A stretch of DNA of 64,000 bases from Acidobacteriota bacterium (GCA_019239425.1 JAFAZX010000020.1:1-64000), one strand, 5' to 3'; shown: positions 11,094 through 19,063, counted from the first letter of the stretch. Program-made: numbers and translations. Notes: generated by a model from the sequence alone, not told the origin.

Positions 11094-12143
11094 TCAGAAC
11101 GTCCGCAGGAGGAAGGGCACTTCGGCGAGGACGTGCGCCGTCGCGACGGTGAAGTAGATGTCGCGCGTCGTTGCGTAGTCGGCCGCGAAGCAGAGCCAGA
11201 GCAGCAGGACGGCCGCGCCGCCCGCGAAGAGCAGCGCGCGGATGAGCCGCGGCCAACCGCGCCTGTGTCTGACGAGCGGCACCGACGAAGCGCGCCACGG
11301 CGCAAGCCCTACGCCCGCCGCCAGGGGGACGCCGACGAGCCACACGCCGTAATGCAGCGTCTCCAGAAAGACGTGCGTCGAGACGAGCAGGTGCGTCGAG
11401 ACCACGCCGGGCATGACGCCTGCGCCCGCATGGCGCACGACGCGCAGCGCGACCTCCCCGTCTTCCGCCAGGGGCGCCGTGCCCGCGAGCCTCCACCACA
11501 GCAGGAGGAGCGCGACCGGCAGCAGCGCCAGACACACGCGGTAAGCGCGACTCCAACCGCGGCGCGAGAGACGCAGTTGCCGGTCTAAGAACCAGAGCGC
11601 GACGAGCGGGTGGACGTAGACGAGCGCGAGCGCGAACCCCTGCGGCACGAGCCAGCCCAGCCCCGCCAGCGCAAGGCCCGCGGGCAGAGCCCACACCCAG
11701 GCGCCCCCGCGCGAGCGCCCGCGCCCGCGCACCGCCACGAGCGCCACGACCCACACCACCGCCGCGCTGTTCCAGGTGGCGATGGCCGCGCGCCAGCTCC
11801 CCTCGCCCCACACGCTGGAGTCTGCCCACAGCGCGAGCGCCGCGTAGGTCGCGGTCAGGCCGAAGACGCCCGCGGCCGCCAGCGCGAAGAAGCAGCGCGA
11901 GCGCCCGAGGCGCACGGGCAGGCGCGTGATGAAGAAGCGCAGCTCCGCCCAGTTGTGCGGCCCGGCGAACGCGAAGACGGTCGCGACCGAAAGCCACAGC
12001 GGCGCGAAGCCGGCCAGCGCCGCCGCGGCGACCAGAAGGCACACGCAGGCGGCGGCGAACACGCGCGGCGAAGTGCGGGAAGCGTCCGCCCCGCCGCGCG
12101 CGACTCCCGCGCCCAGCGCCACTATGTCAGCGGCGCTCTGCAC
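11094..12143 (-). CDS. Polytopic membrane protein with conserved-looking His residues, function unknown
   Basis: This 349-residue protein has roughly eight or nine hydrophobic segments. Histidines occur next to or within membrane segments: FAGPHNWAELRFF, VYVHPLVALWFLD, STHLLVSTHVFLETLHYG and ATAHVLAEVPFLLR. Such a set could bind metal or haem, but I recognise no named family. It starts with GTG at 12143 directly after the TAG of the upstream gene (TAGGTG). GAGGAGGAG just upstream overlaps that gene's end, so the two genes look translationally coupled. Confidence 0.78.
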   Translation of the reverse strand: MQSAADIVALGAGVARGGADASRTSPRVFAAACVCLLVAAAALAGFAPLWLSVATVFAFAGPHNWAELRFFITRLPVRLGRSRCFFALAAAGVFGLTATYAALALWADSSVWGEGSWRAAIATWNSAAVVWVVALVAVRGRGRSRGGAWVWALPAGLALAGLGWLVPQGFALALVYVHPLVALWFLDRQLRLSRRGWSRAYRVCLALLPVALLLLWWRLAGTAPLAEDGEVALRVVRHAGAGVMPGVVSTHLLVSTHVFLETLHYGVWLVGVPLAAGVGLAPWRASSVPLVRHRRGWPRLIRALLFAGGAAVLLLWLCFAADYATTRDIYFTVATAHVLAEVPFLLRTF

Positions 12144-12740
12144 CTACTCCTCCTCGTCGCCCCTGCCCGTGCCCGACTTGACCGCGGGGACGAGCAGCTT
12201 GATCTCTGTGCCCTCGTCCACGACCTCGACGCGGATCGAGCCCGCGAGCGGCACGCCCTTGACGGCCTTGACGAGCGTGCCCGGGTCTTGCGGCCTGATT
12301 CCGGGCGGCGGCCCGATGTTGGCGTAGGCCACGCCCGCCGCGGCCCCCAACGCGCACACGCAGACGACGGCGGCGGCCGTCGCGCGACCCAGTTTCGCGG
12401 GGCGGCGCGAGCGCACGAGCAGAAGCCCCGTCAGCACGACCGCGAGCGAGATGAGGACGCCGCCGATGACCGTGCCCGCGGACTTGATGCCGGCCGACTG
12501 CGCGCCGCCCGGCTCGACGCCCGCGGTCAGGTTCAGGTCTTGTAAACGCGAGCGCGGGATTTGCAGACGCGCCTCGCGCAAGCCCTCGACGCGCTCGATG
12601 GTCATGCGCGAGATGGGCAGGTCGCGCCTGATCTCGTTGGGGTCTTGGCCGGGCTTCTTCGGCAGCGCGATGTCCGCGAGCGCGGGGGACGCGGCGACCA
12701 AAAGCAGCGCGAGCGCCGCGAAGTTTCTGAACAGTCTCAT
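12144..12740 (-). CDS. Membrane-anchored secreted protein, function unknown
   Basis: The protein has 198 residues and starts at 12740 (MRLFRNFAALALLLVAASPALA), with AAGGAGCC upstream. The first 22 residues are a signal peptide, and the mature start is DIALPKKPGQDPNEIRRDLPISRM. Two hydrophobic segments (VIGGVLISLAVVLTGLLLV and ATAAAVVCVCALGAAAGVAYA) are separated by a basic loop (RSRRPAKLGR). The acidic C-terminal domain (RVEVVDEGTEIKLLVP) is strand-rich. It is the first gene of the three-gene membrane operon 12740-10583. A much longer reading starting at 12869 comes from reading through the repeat array and is rejected. Confidence 0.75.
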   Translation of the reverse strand: MRLFRNFAALALLLVAASPALADIALPKKPGQDPNEIRRDLPISRMTIERVEGLREARLQIPRSRLQDLNLTAGVEPGGAQSAGIKSAGTVIGGVLISLAVVLTGLLLVRSRRPAKLGRATAAAVVCVCALGAAAGVAYANIGPPPGIRPQDPGTLVKAVKGVPLAGSIRVEVVDEGTEIKLLVPAVKSGTGRGDEEE

Positions 12741-12762
12741 GGGGCAGGCTCCTTTTTTGAAT

Positions 12763-12877
12763 AGTAGGCAGTAGGCAGATGGCAGTTGGCAGTAGGGAGG
12801 GTGCTGGGTGCTGGGTGTTAGGTGTTGGGTCAGAGCAGCCTGTCCTACCCAGCACCCAGCACCTAACACCCAGAACC
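12763..12877. repeat. Composite heptamer array: GGCAGTA units plus GGTGCTG hairpin
   Basis: From 12763 there are GGCAGTA/GGCAGAT/GGCAGTT units. From ~12799 follow GGTGCTG-type units (GGTGCTGGGTGCTGGGTGTTA), which pair with cctacccagcacccagcacctaacaccca to ~12873. Two of the window's four repeat families therefore sit side by side. The element lies between zapA and the membrane operon, which share a direction. Confidence 0.88.
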
Positions 12878-12887
12878 TTCTTACCGC

Positions 12888-13397
12888 CTACGGCTCTTCG
12901 TCTTCGATGATGGAGTTACCTTGCGCGGTCTGGCGGAGGCGGCGGAGGCGCGAGGTGATCTGGCTGCTGAGGCGTTCGTCGCCGGTGCGCGCGGGCGGCG
13001 CGTCGGAGTCGAAGATGGCCTCGAACCAGGACTGCTCCTCCTGCCGCTCAGGCTCGGGCGCGGGCGGCTCTTCGACTACGGGCGCGGGCGGGGCAAACGT
13101 CTCCGGCTCGGCCGCCTTCGATTCCTGCGCCTCTTCGGCGCGCGCGCGTTCGAGCACCTCGCGCAGCTCCGCCTCGTAGAAGTTCTTCAAGCCTTCCAGC
13201 TCGTCGGCGAGGTTGAGGGCCGTCAGCACCGCGACCTTCGCCACGTCGTGGACGGCGAGGCCCGAGGCGATGGCCTGCATGCGCTCGTCCACGAGGCGCG
13301 CGACGCGCAGGACGTGCGCGCCGTCGCCGTCGGCCGCACGCAGGCTGTAGGTCTGGTTGAAGATGTTGACCCTGACCGACCCGGCGTCTGTGCTCAC
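12888..13397 (-). CDS. zapA: Cell division protein ZapA-like, with extended acidic C-terminus
   Basis: Residues 1-~95 match ZapA: VRVNIFNQTYSLRAADGDGAHVLRVARLVDERM (the FtsZ-binding globular head) followed by the long helix VAVLTALNLADELEGLKNFYEAELREVLERA. ZapA tetramers cross-link FtsZ filaments at the division ring. Typical ZapA is near 100 residues. Here ~70 extra residues follow: a Pro/Glu-rich linker and a short RLSSQITSRLRRLRQ helix. The start is GTG at 13397 (MSTDAGSVRVN). It lies downstream of dprA on the same strand, separated by ~95 nt. Confidence 0.88.
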   Translation of the reverse strand: MSTDAGSVRVNIFNQTYSLRAADGDGAHVLRVARLVDERMQAIASGLAVHDVAKVAVLTALNLADELEGLKNFYEAELREVLERARAEEAQESKAAEPETFAPPAPVVEEPPAPEPERQEEQSWFEAIFDSDAPPARTGDERLSSQITSRLRRLRQTAQGNSIIEDEEP

Positions 13398-13492
13398 AAC
13401 CCTTGCGCTCCTTCCCTCGGACGTGCGGTCGCCGCATTATAAAGCAAGCCGGGCGGAAGCGCGCGCCCGTTCCGCACATTCGCGAGGACATT

Positions 13493-14620
13493 TCACAAAC
13501 GCCTGACGAAGCACCTGCCCGGCAGCTGTCTGATCAGCTCGCGCAGCTCAAGCGCGAGCAGCAGCCCCGCGAGTTCATGAACAGGCAGGCCGCTCCGCTC
13601 CGCGAGCGCGTCGATGTGCGCGGGCTCGTCCGTCTTGATGAGCTTGAGCAACGCGCTCTCCTGTTCCGACAGTCCCGTGGGTTCGCGCGGACTCGGATGG
13701 GAAGAACTGCCCTTCCCTTTCACTTCGGGCGGGAGGATGGCGGCGGCGGTCTCGGGCGGGAACTCGGCGACCACGTCCTGCCATTGCTGAATCAATTTCG
13801 CGCCCGCGCCTTTGATGAGGTAGTTCGTGCCGAAGGAGTTTCGGTTCGTGATGTTGCCGGGGACGGCGAAGACCTCGCGCCCCTGTTCCAGAGCGAGCCG
13901 CGCCGTGATGAGCGAGCCGCTGTTCTCGGAAGCCTCGACCACGACGACGCCGAGGCTCAGGCCGCTGATGATGCGGTTGCGGTATGGAAAGTTCTCGGCC
14001 ACGGGCGGCGTGCCCAGTGGGAACTGCGTGACGAGCGCCCCGCCCTTCTCAAGAATCTCCGCGGCGAGCCGCCGGTGGTCGCGCGGGTAGACCTCATCAA
14101 TCCCCGTCCCCAGCACGGCGACGGTGCGCCCGCCGGCTTCGAGCGCGCCTCTGTGCGCCGCCGCGTCCACGCCGCGCGCGAGGCCCGAGACCACCGTCAC
14201 GCCGCGCGCCGCCAGCTCGCGCGCGAGCTGCGCGGCCACGTTCTGCCCGTACGTCGAGCAGCGCCGCGAACCGACCAGAGCGACGCACGGTGCCTCAAGA
14301 CACGCGCGCCAACGCCCGCGCACGTAGAGCGTCACCGGCGGGTCTGGAATCTCGCGCAGCAGAGACGGGTACGCGCCGTCGTCCAGAGCCAGAACGTCCG
14401 CGCCTTCCAGAGCGCGCACACGTTCCAACTCGACGGCCGCCGCCCCCATCCGGTCGCGCAGCGCGATGGACTCGACCGCCTCCGGCCTCAGACGCAGGCG
14501 CTCCAACTCCGAACGCAGGGCACCGAAGACGCCCTCGGCCGACCCGAACCTCTCCAGAAGGCGCGCGGCCGCACGCGGCCCCACCCCCGGCGTCATGTTC
14601 AACGCGATCCACTCTCGCAT
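13493..14620 (-). CDS. dprA: DNA-processing protein DprA
   Basis: The protein has 375 residues, the usual length. It has an N-terminal SAM/helix-hairpin region (MREWIALNMTPGVGPRAAARLLERFG), the central Rossmann-like DprA domain (VALVGSRRCSTYGQ, VSGLARGVDAAAH, TVAVLGTGIDEVYP, ENFPYRNRIISGLS, EASENSGSLITARLALEQGREVFAVPG) and a C-terminal winged helix (SEQESALLKLIKTDEPAHIDALAERSG). DprA loads RecA on incoming single-stranded DNA during natural transformation. A heptamer hairpin (AAGGATG type) ends directly at the ATG at 14620, so no Shine-Dalgarno sequence is visible. The selenocysteine tRNA lies just upstream on the same strand. Confidence 0.95.
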   Translation of the reverse strand: MREWIALNMTPGVGPRAAARLLERFGSAEGVFGALRSELERLRLRPEAVESIALRDRMGAAAVELERVRALEGADVLALDDGAYPSLLREIPDPPVTLYVRGRWRACLEAPCVALVGSRRCSTYGQNVAAQLARELAARGVTVVSGLARGVDAAAHRGALEAGGRTVAVLGTGIDEVYPRDHRRLAAEILEKGGALVTQFPLGTPPVAENFPYRNRIISGLSLGVVVVEASENSGSLITARLALEQGREVFAVPGNITNRNSFGTNYLIKGAGAKLIQQWQDVVAEFPPETAAAILPPEVKGKGSSSHPSPREPTGLSEQESALLKLIKTDEPAHIDALAERSGLPVHELAGLLLALELRELIRQLPGRCFVRRL

Positions 14621-14710
14621 AAGGATGAAGGATGAAGGATGAGGGATGAAGGCGCGTCGGCGAAGGTGAAGGCTTTAACTTCCGCCCTCATCCTTCCGCC
14701 TTCATCCTTT
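14621..14710. repeat. AAGGATG-heptamer hairpin between selC and dprA
   Basis: The left arm aaggatgaaggatgaaggat (7-nt period) starts at the base after the dprA ATG. The right arm is ccgccctcatccttccgcctt..., ending at 14710. The centre is ~35 nt of unique sequence. Read on the reverse strand, the element lies between the 3' end of the selenocysteine tRNA and the dprA start. Confidence 0.88.
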
Positions 14711-14715
14711 GTCTT

Positions 14716-14814
14716 TGGCGGAGGCGTGTGGGAATCGAACCCACCCGCGCATGCTCTCACAGGCGCGCTAACGGTTTTGAAGACCGCGCCGCTCACCAGA
14801 ACGGATGCGCCTCC
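14716..14814 (-). tRNA. selC: tRNA-Sec (anticodon TCA)
   Basis: The reverse strand folds as a selenocysteine tRNA of 99 nt including the encoded CCA (14716-14718). The acceptor is GGAGGCG/CGCCTCC, with an eighth C-A opposition. The D-stem is six base pairs long (CCGTTC/GAGCGG) with a short TGGT loop, a hallmark of tRNA-Sec. The anticodon stem-loop is GCGGT-CTTCAAA-ACCGT, with anticodon TCA reading UGA. It has a long variable arm (CGCGC...GCGCG) and a T-arm GTGGG-TTCGATT-CCCAC. It implies that the genome inserts selenocysteine. selA, selB and selD are not in this window. Confidence 0.9.
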
Positions 14815-14961
14815 TCTTGTCTGGCGGGACGCCGCCAACCTACGCGGCGCGGGGCCGGGCTGTCAAGCGCGGCCCCGCGCGTTTGACTTCGCGCCCGCCG
14901 CGCGGCGAAAGTAGCTGACGCTTTCACTCTCCCTTCGTCCGCCCCCGACGGAAGCTTCGAC

Positions 14962-16200
14962 ATGAAAAGACTCCTCTGCACAATTCTCATCCTCCTCTCC
15001 GCGCACGCGGCCGCCGCCGCGCAGACGCCCGCGAAGAAGCCGGACGCCGCGGCCGAGCTGCGGCGCAAGACTTTCGAGAAAGTCTGGGAGACGGTGCGCG
15101 ACAAGTTCTACGACCCGAACTTCAACGGCGTGGACTGGGGTGAGGTGCGCGAGCGCTACGCGCCGCAGGTCGCGGCCGTCAAGACCGACGCGGAGCTGTA
15201 CGACCTGCTCAGGAAGATGCTCTCGGAGCTGAAGGTCTCGCACATGGGCGTCATCACGCCCGACGCGCTCAGGCAGATGACGGCGCCGCCCGTGACGACG
15301 GGACTCGGGCTGAGAAACGTCGAGGGGCGCGTCGTCGTCGTGCGCGTCCTCCCCGGCTCTCCGGCCGAGCGCGAAGGGCTCCGCCCCGGCTTCGTCGTCG
15401 AGAAGGTTGGCGGCGCGGCCGTCAAGGATTTGGACGACGCGCTCGGGAAGCTGCACGGCCCAGCGAACACGAAGGTCGTCGTCACCATCCTGAACGAGCG
15501 CGACGAGGCGAAGGACGTAGCGCTGGAGCGCGTGGCGCTCGGCCGCGGCGAGGTCGAGCGGACGAACTTCGGCGGGATGTCTCTCTACGCGCTCTTCGAG
15601 TCGCGGCGGCTCGAAGGCGGCGTCGGCTACATACGCTTCACGAGTTTCATCCCGGCGCTCAACCGGAAGATTCATGAGGCCGTCGCCTCGATGCTCGACG
15701 CGCCCGGCCTCGTCATAGACCTGCGCGGCAACGGCGGCGGCGACGACTCGGTCGCCGTCGACCTCGCGGGCCTGCTCTTCGACCGCCCCGTGCAGCTCAT
15801 GGTCACGCGCGCGCGCAAGGGCGAAGACTTCTACTACAAGGCCAGGCCGTCGAAGCGGCCCTACCTCGGCCCCGTCGTCGTCCTCGTGGACGGCGCGAGC
15901 GGTTCGGCGAGCGAGCAGTTGACCGCCGGGTTGCAGGAGGCCGGGCGCGCCTACGTCGTCGGCCACACGACGGCGGGCGACGACATGGACGCGGAGCTTG
16001 AAGGGCTGCCGACGGGCGCCTACCTCATCTACGCGGCGGGGCTGCCGCACACGCCGAAGGGCCTCGTCGTCGAGGGGCACGGCGTCAAGCCCGATCTTGA
16101 GGTAAACTTGACGCGCGCCGGGTTGCTGCGCGGGCAGGACGCGCAGCTCGACGCGGCGCTCCGATACATCCGAACTAAAACGTCAAAAGGAAACGACTGA
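14962..16200 (+). CDS. Secreted S41-family peptidase with PDZ domain
   Basis: This 412-residue protein has a signal peptide (MKRLLCTILILLSAHAAAAAQ). An N-terminal helical domain (FEKVWETVRDKFYDPNFNGVDW) is followed by a PDZ domain at ~110-190 (GLGLRNVEGRVVVVRVLPGSPAEREGLRPG). The S41 catalytic domain (GVGYIRFTSF, LVIDLRGNGGGDD) carries the nucleophile region DGASGSASE. It is related to C-terminal processing and tricorn-core peptidases and probably trims proteins in the periplasm. The start at 14962 is preceded by GGAAG. It is divergent from the tRNA-Sec, with a ~150-bp gap, and is followed after 2 nt by the first crotonase. Confidence 0.92.
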   Translation: MKRLLCTILILLSAHAAAAAQTPAKKPDAAAELRRKTFEKVWETVRDKFYDPNFNGVDWGEVRERYAPQVAAVKTDAELYDLLRKMLSELKVSHMGVITPDALRQMTAPPVTTGLGLRNVEGRVVVVRVLPGSPAEREGLRPGFVVEKVGGAAVKDLDDALGKLHGPANTKVVVTILNERDEAKDVALERVALGRGEVERTNFGGMSLYALFESRRLEGGVGYIRFTSFIPALNRKIHEAVASMLDAPGLVIDLRGNGGGDDSVAVDLAGLLFDRPVQLMVTRARKGEDFYYKARPSKRPYLGPVVVLVDGASGSASEQLTAGLQEAGRAYVVGHTTAGDDMDAELEGLPTGAYLIYAAGLPHTPKGLVVEGHGVKPDLEVNLTRAGLLRGQDAQLDAALRYIRTKTSKGND

Positions 16201-16202
16201 AG

Positions 16203-17033
16203 ATGGCAGAAGCCGAAGCTCAGGCCGCCGAGGGAGCCGGGCGCACGCTCGTCCGGTACGAGGTTGAGGAGGGCGTTGGACTGCTCACGCTCGAAGACCC
16301 GCCGGCCAACACTTACACGTACGAGATGATGCGGCAGTTGGACGCCGCCGTCCTGCGGGCGCGGATGGACGAGGCGGTGCAGGTCATTGTCATCACGGGG
16401 GCCGGAGAAAAATTCTTCTGCGCGGGCGCGAACATTTCGATGCTGACGGAGATGACGCCGACCTTCAAATACTACTTCTGCCTCCACGCCAACGAGACGC
16501 TCTCAAGGCTTGAGCAGACGCCGAAGCTGGTCATCGCGGCCGTCAACGGCCACTGCGTCGGCGGAGGACTCGAAGTGGCGCTCGCCGCAGACCTGCGCGT
16601 CGCGCGCAGAGGGGCGGGCAAGATGGGGCTGCCCGAGGTGAGCTTAGGCGTCCTGCCCGGCACGGGCGGGACGCAGCGCCTCGCGCGCGTCGTCGGGAAG
16701 TCGAAGGCGATTGAGCTGATGGCCGAGGGGCAGCTCTTCGACTTCGAGCGCGGCCTGGAACTCGGCCTCGTCAACCAGCTCTTGGAAGCCGACGCGGCCG
16801 CGTCGTTCCGGGAACAAGTCCTCGCCTACGCGCGCCGCTTCACCGCCCCGGGCCGCGCCGCGCTCGCCGTCGGGCGCATCAAGCGCAGCGTCCAGTCCGG
16901 CGCCGAAGTCCCCTTCGAGTACGGCCTCGCGCTGGAGCGCGAACTCCAGCAACAGCTCTTCCAATCCGAGGACGCGCGCGAGGGCCTCAGCGCCTACGTC
17001 GAAAAACGCAAGGCGACTTTCAAAGGAAAGTAG
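16203..17033 (+). CDS. Enoyl-CoA hydratase (crotonase family) 1
   Basis: This is a 276-residue crotonase. The oxyanion-hole segments CAGANISML and NGHCVGGGLEVALAADLRV are present. The two catalytic glutamates of hydratases appear conserved (GGGLEVAL and GLPEVSLGVLPGTGG). It should add water across a 2-enoyl-CoA. The C-terminal helices end at KRKATFKGK, and the TAG stop touches the next repeat. It starts 2 nt after the S41 stop, with AAAAGGAAA upstream. It is the first of three crotonases in the CoA-ester block (16.2-23.3 kb) that I place in aminobenzoyl-CoA degradation. Confidence 0.93.
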   Translation: MAEAEAQAAEGAGRTLVRYEVEEGVGLLTLEDPPANTYTYEMMRQLDAAVLRARMDEAVQVIVITGAGEKFFCAGANISMLTEMTPTFKYYFCLHANETLSRLEQTPKLVIAAVNGHCVGGGLEVALAADLRVARRGAGKMGLPEVSLGVLPGTGGTQRLARVVGKSKAIELMAEGQLFDFERGLELGLVNQLLEADAAASFREQVLAYARRFTAPGRAALAVGRIKRSVQSGAEVPFEYGLALERELQQQLFQSEDAREGLSAYVEKRKATFKGK

Positions 17034-17108
17034 GTGTTGGGTGCTGGGTGCTGGGTGCTGGTTCAAACCAAAACCCAGCACCCAGCACCCAGCACCCAGC
17101 ACCCAGCT
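17034..17108. repeat. GGTGCTG-heptamer hairpin between crotonases
   Basis: The left arm GGTGTTG GGTGCTG GGTGCTG GGTGCTG starts at the base after the crotonase-1 TAG. The right arm is four to five CACCCAG units ending 1-2 nt before the next ATG at 17109. The loop is only ~8 nt, so a long stem can form. It occupies the whole intergenic gap. Confidence 0.92.
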
Positions 17109-17915
17109 ATGTACGAAAACATCAAGGTCGAATTCGACGGCGGGGTCGTGACGATCACGCTGAACCGGCCGGAGAAGCTGAACGCGCTGGCGGGGCACAT
17201 GCGGCGCGACCTGGCCGAGGCTCTGGAGCGCGCGGGGAGCGACCCCGAAGTGCGCGTCGTCGTCCTGACGGGGGCGGGGCGCGCCTTCTGCACGGGCGCG
17301 GACGTGGCGCGCATGAGCGAGCTGATGGAGCGCGGCGAGGTCGAGGAGTTCCGAAGACTGCTCGGCGCGGGCCGCCGCGTGCTGACGGCGATGCGGCAGA
17401 TGTTGAAGCCGGTCGTCGCGGCCGTCAACGGCCCCGCGTACGGCGCGGGCTTCAACCTCGTGCTCGCGTCCGACATCCGTGTGGCGGCCGAGTCGGCGAC
17501 CTTCAGCCAGTCGTTCGTGAAGGTCGGCCTGCACCCGGACTGGGGCGGGTCGTTCTTCCTGCCGCGGGCGGTGCCCGCGAACATCGCGTGCGAGATGTTC
17601 TTCCTCGGGGACGCCATCGACGCGCGGCGCGCGCAAGAGCTCGGGCTGGTCAACCGCGTCGTGCCGGACGCGGAGTTGCTGGCAGAAACACGTAAGCTGG
17701 CCGAGCGCCTGCGCGTCGCGCCGCACGCCTCGGTCGCCGCCGCCAAGCGCGCCGTCTACATGAGCGAGGAGGAGAGTCTCGAACGGATGCTCCAGTACGA
17801 GACCGAGGCGCAGCTCCAATGCTTCCAGTCCCGCGAGGCGAGAGAGAGAGTCCGCGCCTTCCTCGAACGCCGCTCCGGAAGGATGAAGGATGAGGGCGGA
17901 AGGATGAAGGGATAG
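17109..17915 (+). CDS. Crotonase-family protein 2 (PaaG-type isomerase/hydratase)
   Basis: The protein has 268 residues (MYENIKVEFDGGVVTITLNRPEKLNAL...). The oxyanion-hole motifs are present (CTGADVARM, NGPAYGAGFNLVLASDIRV). The first hydratase Glu is replaced by Asn (GAGFNLVL) and the second region reads VGLHPDWGGSFFLPR. That pattern, with Asp after Pro, resembles PaaG-like enoyl-CoA/oxepin-forming isomerases more than classical hydratases. The last ~14 residues (GRMKDEGGRMKG) are encoded by the following heptamer array. There is no Shine-Dalgarno sequence, because the preceding hairpin ends at the start codon. Longer readings through the repeat are rejected. Confidence 0.9.
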   Translation: MYENIKVEFDGGVVTITLNRPEKLNALAGHMRRDLAEALERAGSDPEVRVVVLTGAGRAFCTGADVARMSELMERGEVEEFRRLLGAGRRVLTAMRQMLKPVVAAVNGPAYGAGFNLVLASDIRVAAESATFSQSFVKVGLHPDWGGSFFLPRAVPANIACEMFFLGDAIDARRAQELGLVNRVVPDAELLAETRKLAERLRVAPHASVAAAKRAVYMSEEESLERMLQYETEAQLQCFQSREARERVRAFLERRSGRMKDEGGRMKG

Positions 17916-17970
17916 CCGACCGCGTCCCTCTCATCCTTCCGCCCTCATCCTGCATCCTTCATCCTTTCCC
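17878..17970. repeat. AAGGATG-heptamer hairpin overlapping a gene end
   Basis: The left arm ggaaggatgaaggatgaggg... (17878-17911) forms the last codons of crotonase 2. The right arm ccctctcatccttccgccctcatcctg... runs to ~17970, two bases before the convergent gene's stop at 17972. It belongs to the same family as the selC/dprA element. Confidence 0.88.
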
Positions 17971-17971
17971 T

Positions 17972-19063
17972 TTACGGCAGGTCGGGCTTCGAGAGCGGCG
18001 AGCCCTTGTCGCCGACGTAGACGTCGAGCACCTGGAAATGCGACGGGATGCCGGTGGCGAAGGCGTGGTTCGTCAGGAGAATCGAGCCGTGGCCGTCGAA
18101 GGCGATGTTCGCGGGCGAGTCGTAGGGCGCGATGTCGCCCGGCGCGGCGTTCGAGAGCCGCCCGACCTCCGCGCCGTTCGGCCCGAGGATGAGGACGCCG
18201 GAGAAGCCGGGCGTCGCGATGGCGACGTAGAGGTTGCCGGACTTGCCGAAGGCGATGCCGTCGGGCAGGTCGGTCGGCCCGAAGTGCTTGAACTCCGCGG
18301 CCGAGCCCGGCGCGGGCGATGCGACGAGCGGCACCGTGTAGATGTAAGCCTGCCCCGTCTGGTCGGCCGTCACGCTCACGAAAGCCTTCGAGCGGTCGGG
18401 GCTCAGGCGGATGCCGTTGGTGCCGATGGCGATTGGGGGAGCTGTGGCGAAGCGCGCGTCCTGATACCAGATTTGCGGCGTGCCGCCGCCCGCCGGGACG
18501 CGCCAGATGGTCGCCTGCAGGGAGTCGGTCACGTAGGCGCTGCCGTCCTCGTCGAAGGCGACGTCGTTCGGCAGCGCGGGCGCGTCGAAGGCGGTCGGCG
18601 AGCAGGGCGCGTTGCTGCCGTTGCACGCGGGCAGGTCTGGGAAGGGCGCCGAGTACGCCTCCTGCTGGCCCGAGCCGGTGTCGAGGCGGTACATGCCGAG
18701 CTGCAGGTTCAGGACGTAGAGCTTGCCGTTGCCGTCGAAGGCGATGCAGGAGTTGGCGTGCTCGGCCGGGAGGTACTCGCCCCGCGTCTCGTAGGTCGCT
18801 TCCAGCGCGCCGGTGTCGCGGTTGAAGGCGACGACGGTCGAGGGGCCTGTGCCGGCCGTGCCGAAGCGCGCGGGGCCGGAGACGTAAACCTTGTTGCCTC
18901 TGACGGCGATGCCTTCGGGGAAGCCCGGGGGCGTGGGGAACGTGGCTAAGACCTGGACGTCGCCGTAGGGGCGCGGCTGCTTGGCGGCGGTGGCGGCGGG
19001 GAGGAGCGTGGCGGCGATGACGGCTGAGAGAGTGATGACGGAGGCAATCTTCGGCAGCTTCAT
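17972..19063 (-). CDS. Secreted SMP-30/gluconolactonase-like beta-propeller protein
   Basis: This 363-residue protein has a signal peptide (MKLPKIASVITLSAVIAATLLPAATA). About six propeller repeats follow, each built around phrases such as FPEGIAVRGNKVYVSG, SCIAFDGNGKLYVLN, LPNDVAFDEDGSAYVTD, TNGIRLSPDRSKAFVS, LPDGIAFGKSGNLYVA and SPANIAFDGHGSILLTN. This alternation is typical of SMP-30/LRE or NHL-type propellers. A Cys pair (CNGSNAPC) may form a disulfide. It could be a lactonase or a binding protein, and the substrate is unknown. It starts at the ATG at 19063. It is convergent with crotonase 2 and divergent from the SDR gene (209-bp gap with no obvious operator). Confidence 0.85.
   Translation of the reverse strand: MKLPKIASVITLSAVIAATLLPAATAAKQPRPYGDVQVLATFPTPPGFPEGIAVRGNKVYVSGPARFGTAGTGPSTVVAFNRDTGALEATYETRGEYLPAEHANSCIAFDGNGKLYVLNLQLGMYRLDTGSGQQEAYSAPFPDLPACNGSNAPCSPTAFDAPALPNDVAFDEDGSAYVTDSLQATIWRVPAGGGTPQIWYQDARFATAPPIAIGTNGIRLSPDRSKAFVSVTADQTGQAYIYTVPLVASPAPGSAAEFKHFGPTDLPDGIAFGKSGNLYVAIATPGFSGVLILGPNGAEVGRLSNAAPGDIAPYDSPANIAFDGHGSILLTNHAFATGIPSHFQVLDVYVGDKGSPLSKPDLP

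Noticed and set aside
12741..12869. N-terminal extension of the 198-residue membrane protein (Cys/Gln/His-rich)
   Set aside because: The extra residues are a translation of the heptamer array. The ATG at 12740 has a good Shine-Dalgarno sequence and opens a signal peptide.
14716..14814. The TCA-anticodon tRNA as a nonsense suppressor
   Set aside because: The 6-bp D-stem and long variable arm are specific to tRNA-Sec.
14599..14838. Small open frame over the tRNA-Sec region
   Set aside because: It overlaps a well-supported tRNA and the AAGGATG repeat, and it has no ribosome site or protein-like features.
17034..17108. N-terminal extension of crotonase 2 through the GGTGCTG array
   Set aside because: The added residues are repeat-derived, and the family N-terminus begins at the ATG at 17109.
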